From NCBI GenBank assembly GCA_021156385.1, contig JAJNDL010000149.1:1-5957 (forward strand): DNA of 5,957 nt, given 5' to 3'. The position numbers were made by a program, and so were the translations under genes. This DNA is from Moraxellaceae bacterium (GTDB taxonomy: Bacteria; Pseudomonadota; Gammaproteobacteria; Pseudomonadales; Moraxellaceae). The notes beneath the pieces are model-generated. The model was not told the DNA's origin. It made no database searches and was given only the letters and a program-made list of their open reading frames with translations. This document shows positions 5,346-5,957 of this stretch, one piece after another. The stretch's first letter is position 1. Each line of letters starts with the position of its first letter.

Positions 5346-5957
5346 TCAGGCTTTTTCCTCGCGCAGAGACGCCATGTCGATGACGAACCGGTATTTCACC
5401 TGACCCTTCTCCAGGCGCTGGTAGGCCTCGTTGATCTCGTCCATGGCAATCATCTCGACATCGCTGGCGATGCCGTGAAGCGCGCAGAAGTCGAGCATCT
5501 CCTGCGTCTGTGCGATCCCGCCGATGAAGGAGCCGGCCAGGCTGCGGCGCAAGCCGGTCAGGTTGAAGACGTTGACGGCCAGCGCTTCCGGCGGCAGCCC
5601 CACCTGGCAGAGGGTGCCATCACGGCGCAGCAGTGCCAGGAAGGCATTGATGTCGTGCGGCGCGGACACCGTGTCCAGGATGAAATGGAAGCTGTTGCGC
5701 TCGGCCTTCATCGCGTCCCGGTCGCCGGAGACCACCACCCTGTGCGCGCCCAGGCGCAACGCATCCTCTGCCTTGGCGGGTGACGTGGTGAACAGCACCA
5801 CCTCCGCCCCGAAGGCATGTGCGAACTTCAGGGCCATGTGTCCCAGTCCGCCCAAGCCGACCACACCGACTTTCTGTCCGGGGCCGACCTTCCAGTAGCG
5901 CAGCGGCGAGTAGGTCGTGATGCCTGCGCACAACAGTGGCGCCGTGGCGGCGGGATC
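5346..5957 (-). CDS. Zinc-dependent NAD(P)-linked alcohol dehydrogenase (MDR superfamily, YahK/CAD type), C-terminal part
   Basis: This is the last 203 residues of a cytoplasmic medium-chain alcohol/aldehyde oxidoreductase; the reading stays open to base 5957, so the N-terminal GroES-like domain and the other zinc ligands are outside. Numbering from the window edge, LLCAGITTY (8-16) holds Cys10, the third catalytic-zinc ligand of this family. GLGGLGH (34-40) is the Rossmann dinucleotide motif. TTSPAK (57-62) follows the second beta strand, where Ser and Lys bind the 2'-phosphate in CAD-type enzymes, so NADP(H) is likely. The segments GGIAQTQEMLDFC and KYRFVIDMASL match E. coli YahK as I recall it. 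Such enzymes usually reduce aldehydes, often aromatic or short-chain; the actual substrate is not visible. The stop codon is at 5348-5346, with no T-tailed terminator. The next gene on this strand starts 285 bases on, so an operon with it is unlikely. Confidence 0.93.
   Translation of the reverse strand, partial: DPAATAPLLCAGITTYSPLRYWKVGPGQKVGVVGLGGLGHMALKFAHAFGAEVVLFTTSPAKAEDALRLGAHRVVVSGDRDAMKAERNSFHFILDTVSAPHDINAFLALLRRDGTLCQVGLPPEALAVNVFNLTGLRRSLAGSFIGGIAQTQEMLDFCALHGIASDVEMIAMDEINEAYQRLEKGQVKYRFVIDMASLREEKA

Noticed and set aside
5226..5783. A 185-codon plus-strand frame over the alcohol dehydrogenase gene
   Set aside because: It is antisense to a clear MDR dehydrogenase with cofactor and zinc-ligand motifs, and its translation is not recognisable.
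5931..5933. A TTG codon as the start of the alcohol dehydrogenase
   Set aside because: It falls inside the conserved LLCAGITTY segment in the middle of the family fold. The frame is open to the window edge with sensible residues, so the gene is cut by the window and does not start there.
1..5957. A mobile element, defence island or other accessory system
   Set aside because: No transposase, integrase, phage, toxin-antitoxin, restriction or nuclease gene, tRNA or long terminal repeat was seen. The genes are of chromosomal housekeeping or metabolic type.

Overview
The window is GC-rich and reads as ordinary chromosome of a gammaproteobacterium. The evidence is a full-length HrpA helicase that resembles the E. 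coli protein, a KAS III enzyme of the type known from Pseudomonas (PA3286-like), and a YahK-type alcohol dehydrogenase. I cannot name the genus. All four supported genes lie on the minus strand, so transcription runs from high to low coordinates. No RNA genes, CRISPR array, insertion sequence, integrase or phage gene was seen.

Layout in the direction of transcription: (i) 5957-5346, the C-terminal 203 residues of a zinc-type, probably NADP(H)-dependent alcohol dehydrogenase whose start lies outside the window. (ii) 5345-5061, a 285-base intergenic region with two inverted repeats and, nearer the next gene, a TGCACT/AGTGCA hexamer at three positions exactly 25 bases apart, a possible operator. 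(iii) 5060-4668, a 130-residue secreted or periplasmic protein of unknown function. It has a clear signal peptide, a short two-cysteine core and a Gly-Thr repeat tail, and it is followed by a strong intrinsic terminator at 4644-4618. (iv) 4577-579, hrpA, a DEAH-box RNA helicase of 1332 residues, with an exact in-frame 33-bp tandem duplication in its C-terminal region. (v) 578-495, a short spacer with a split inverted repeat. (vi) 494-1, the first 164 residues of a beta-ketoacyl-ACP synthase III, ending just after the catalytic cysteine.

The genes do not form an obvious pathway: there is one RNA helicase, one fatty-acid synthesis entry enzyme, one aldehyde/alcohol oxidoreductase and one small exported protein. 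The KAS III gene follows hrpA by 84 bases and could be cotranscribed with it. The small protein gene looks like its own unit, with a good ribosome binding site, its own upstream repeats and its own terminator. I found no convincing evidence of an undescribed multi-gene system. The points most worth checking are the recent exact duplication inside hrpA, the protein-level conservation of the Gly-Thr repeat, and how hrpA is transcribed when only 40 bases separate it from a strong terminator.
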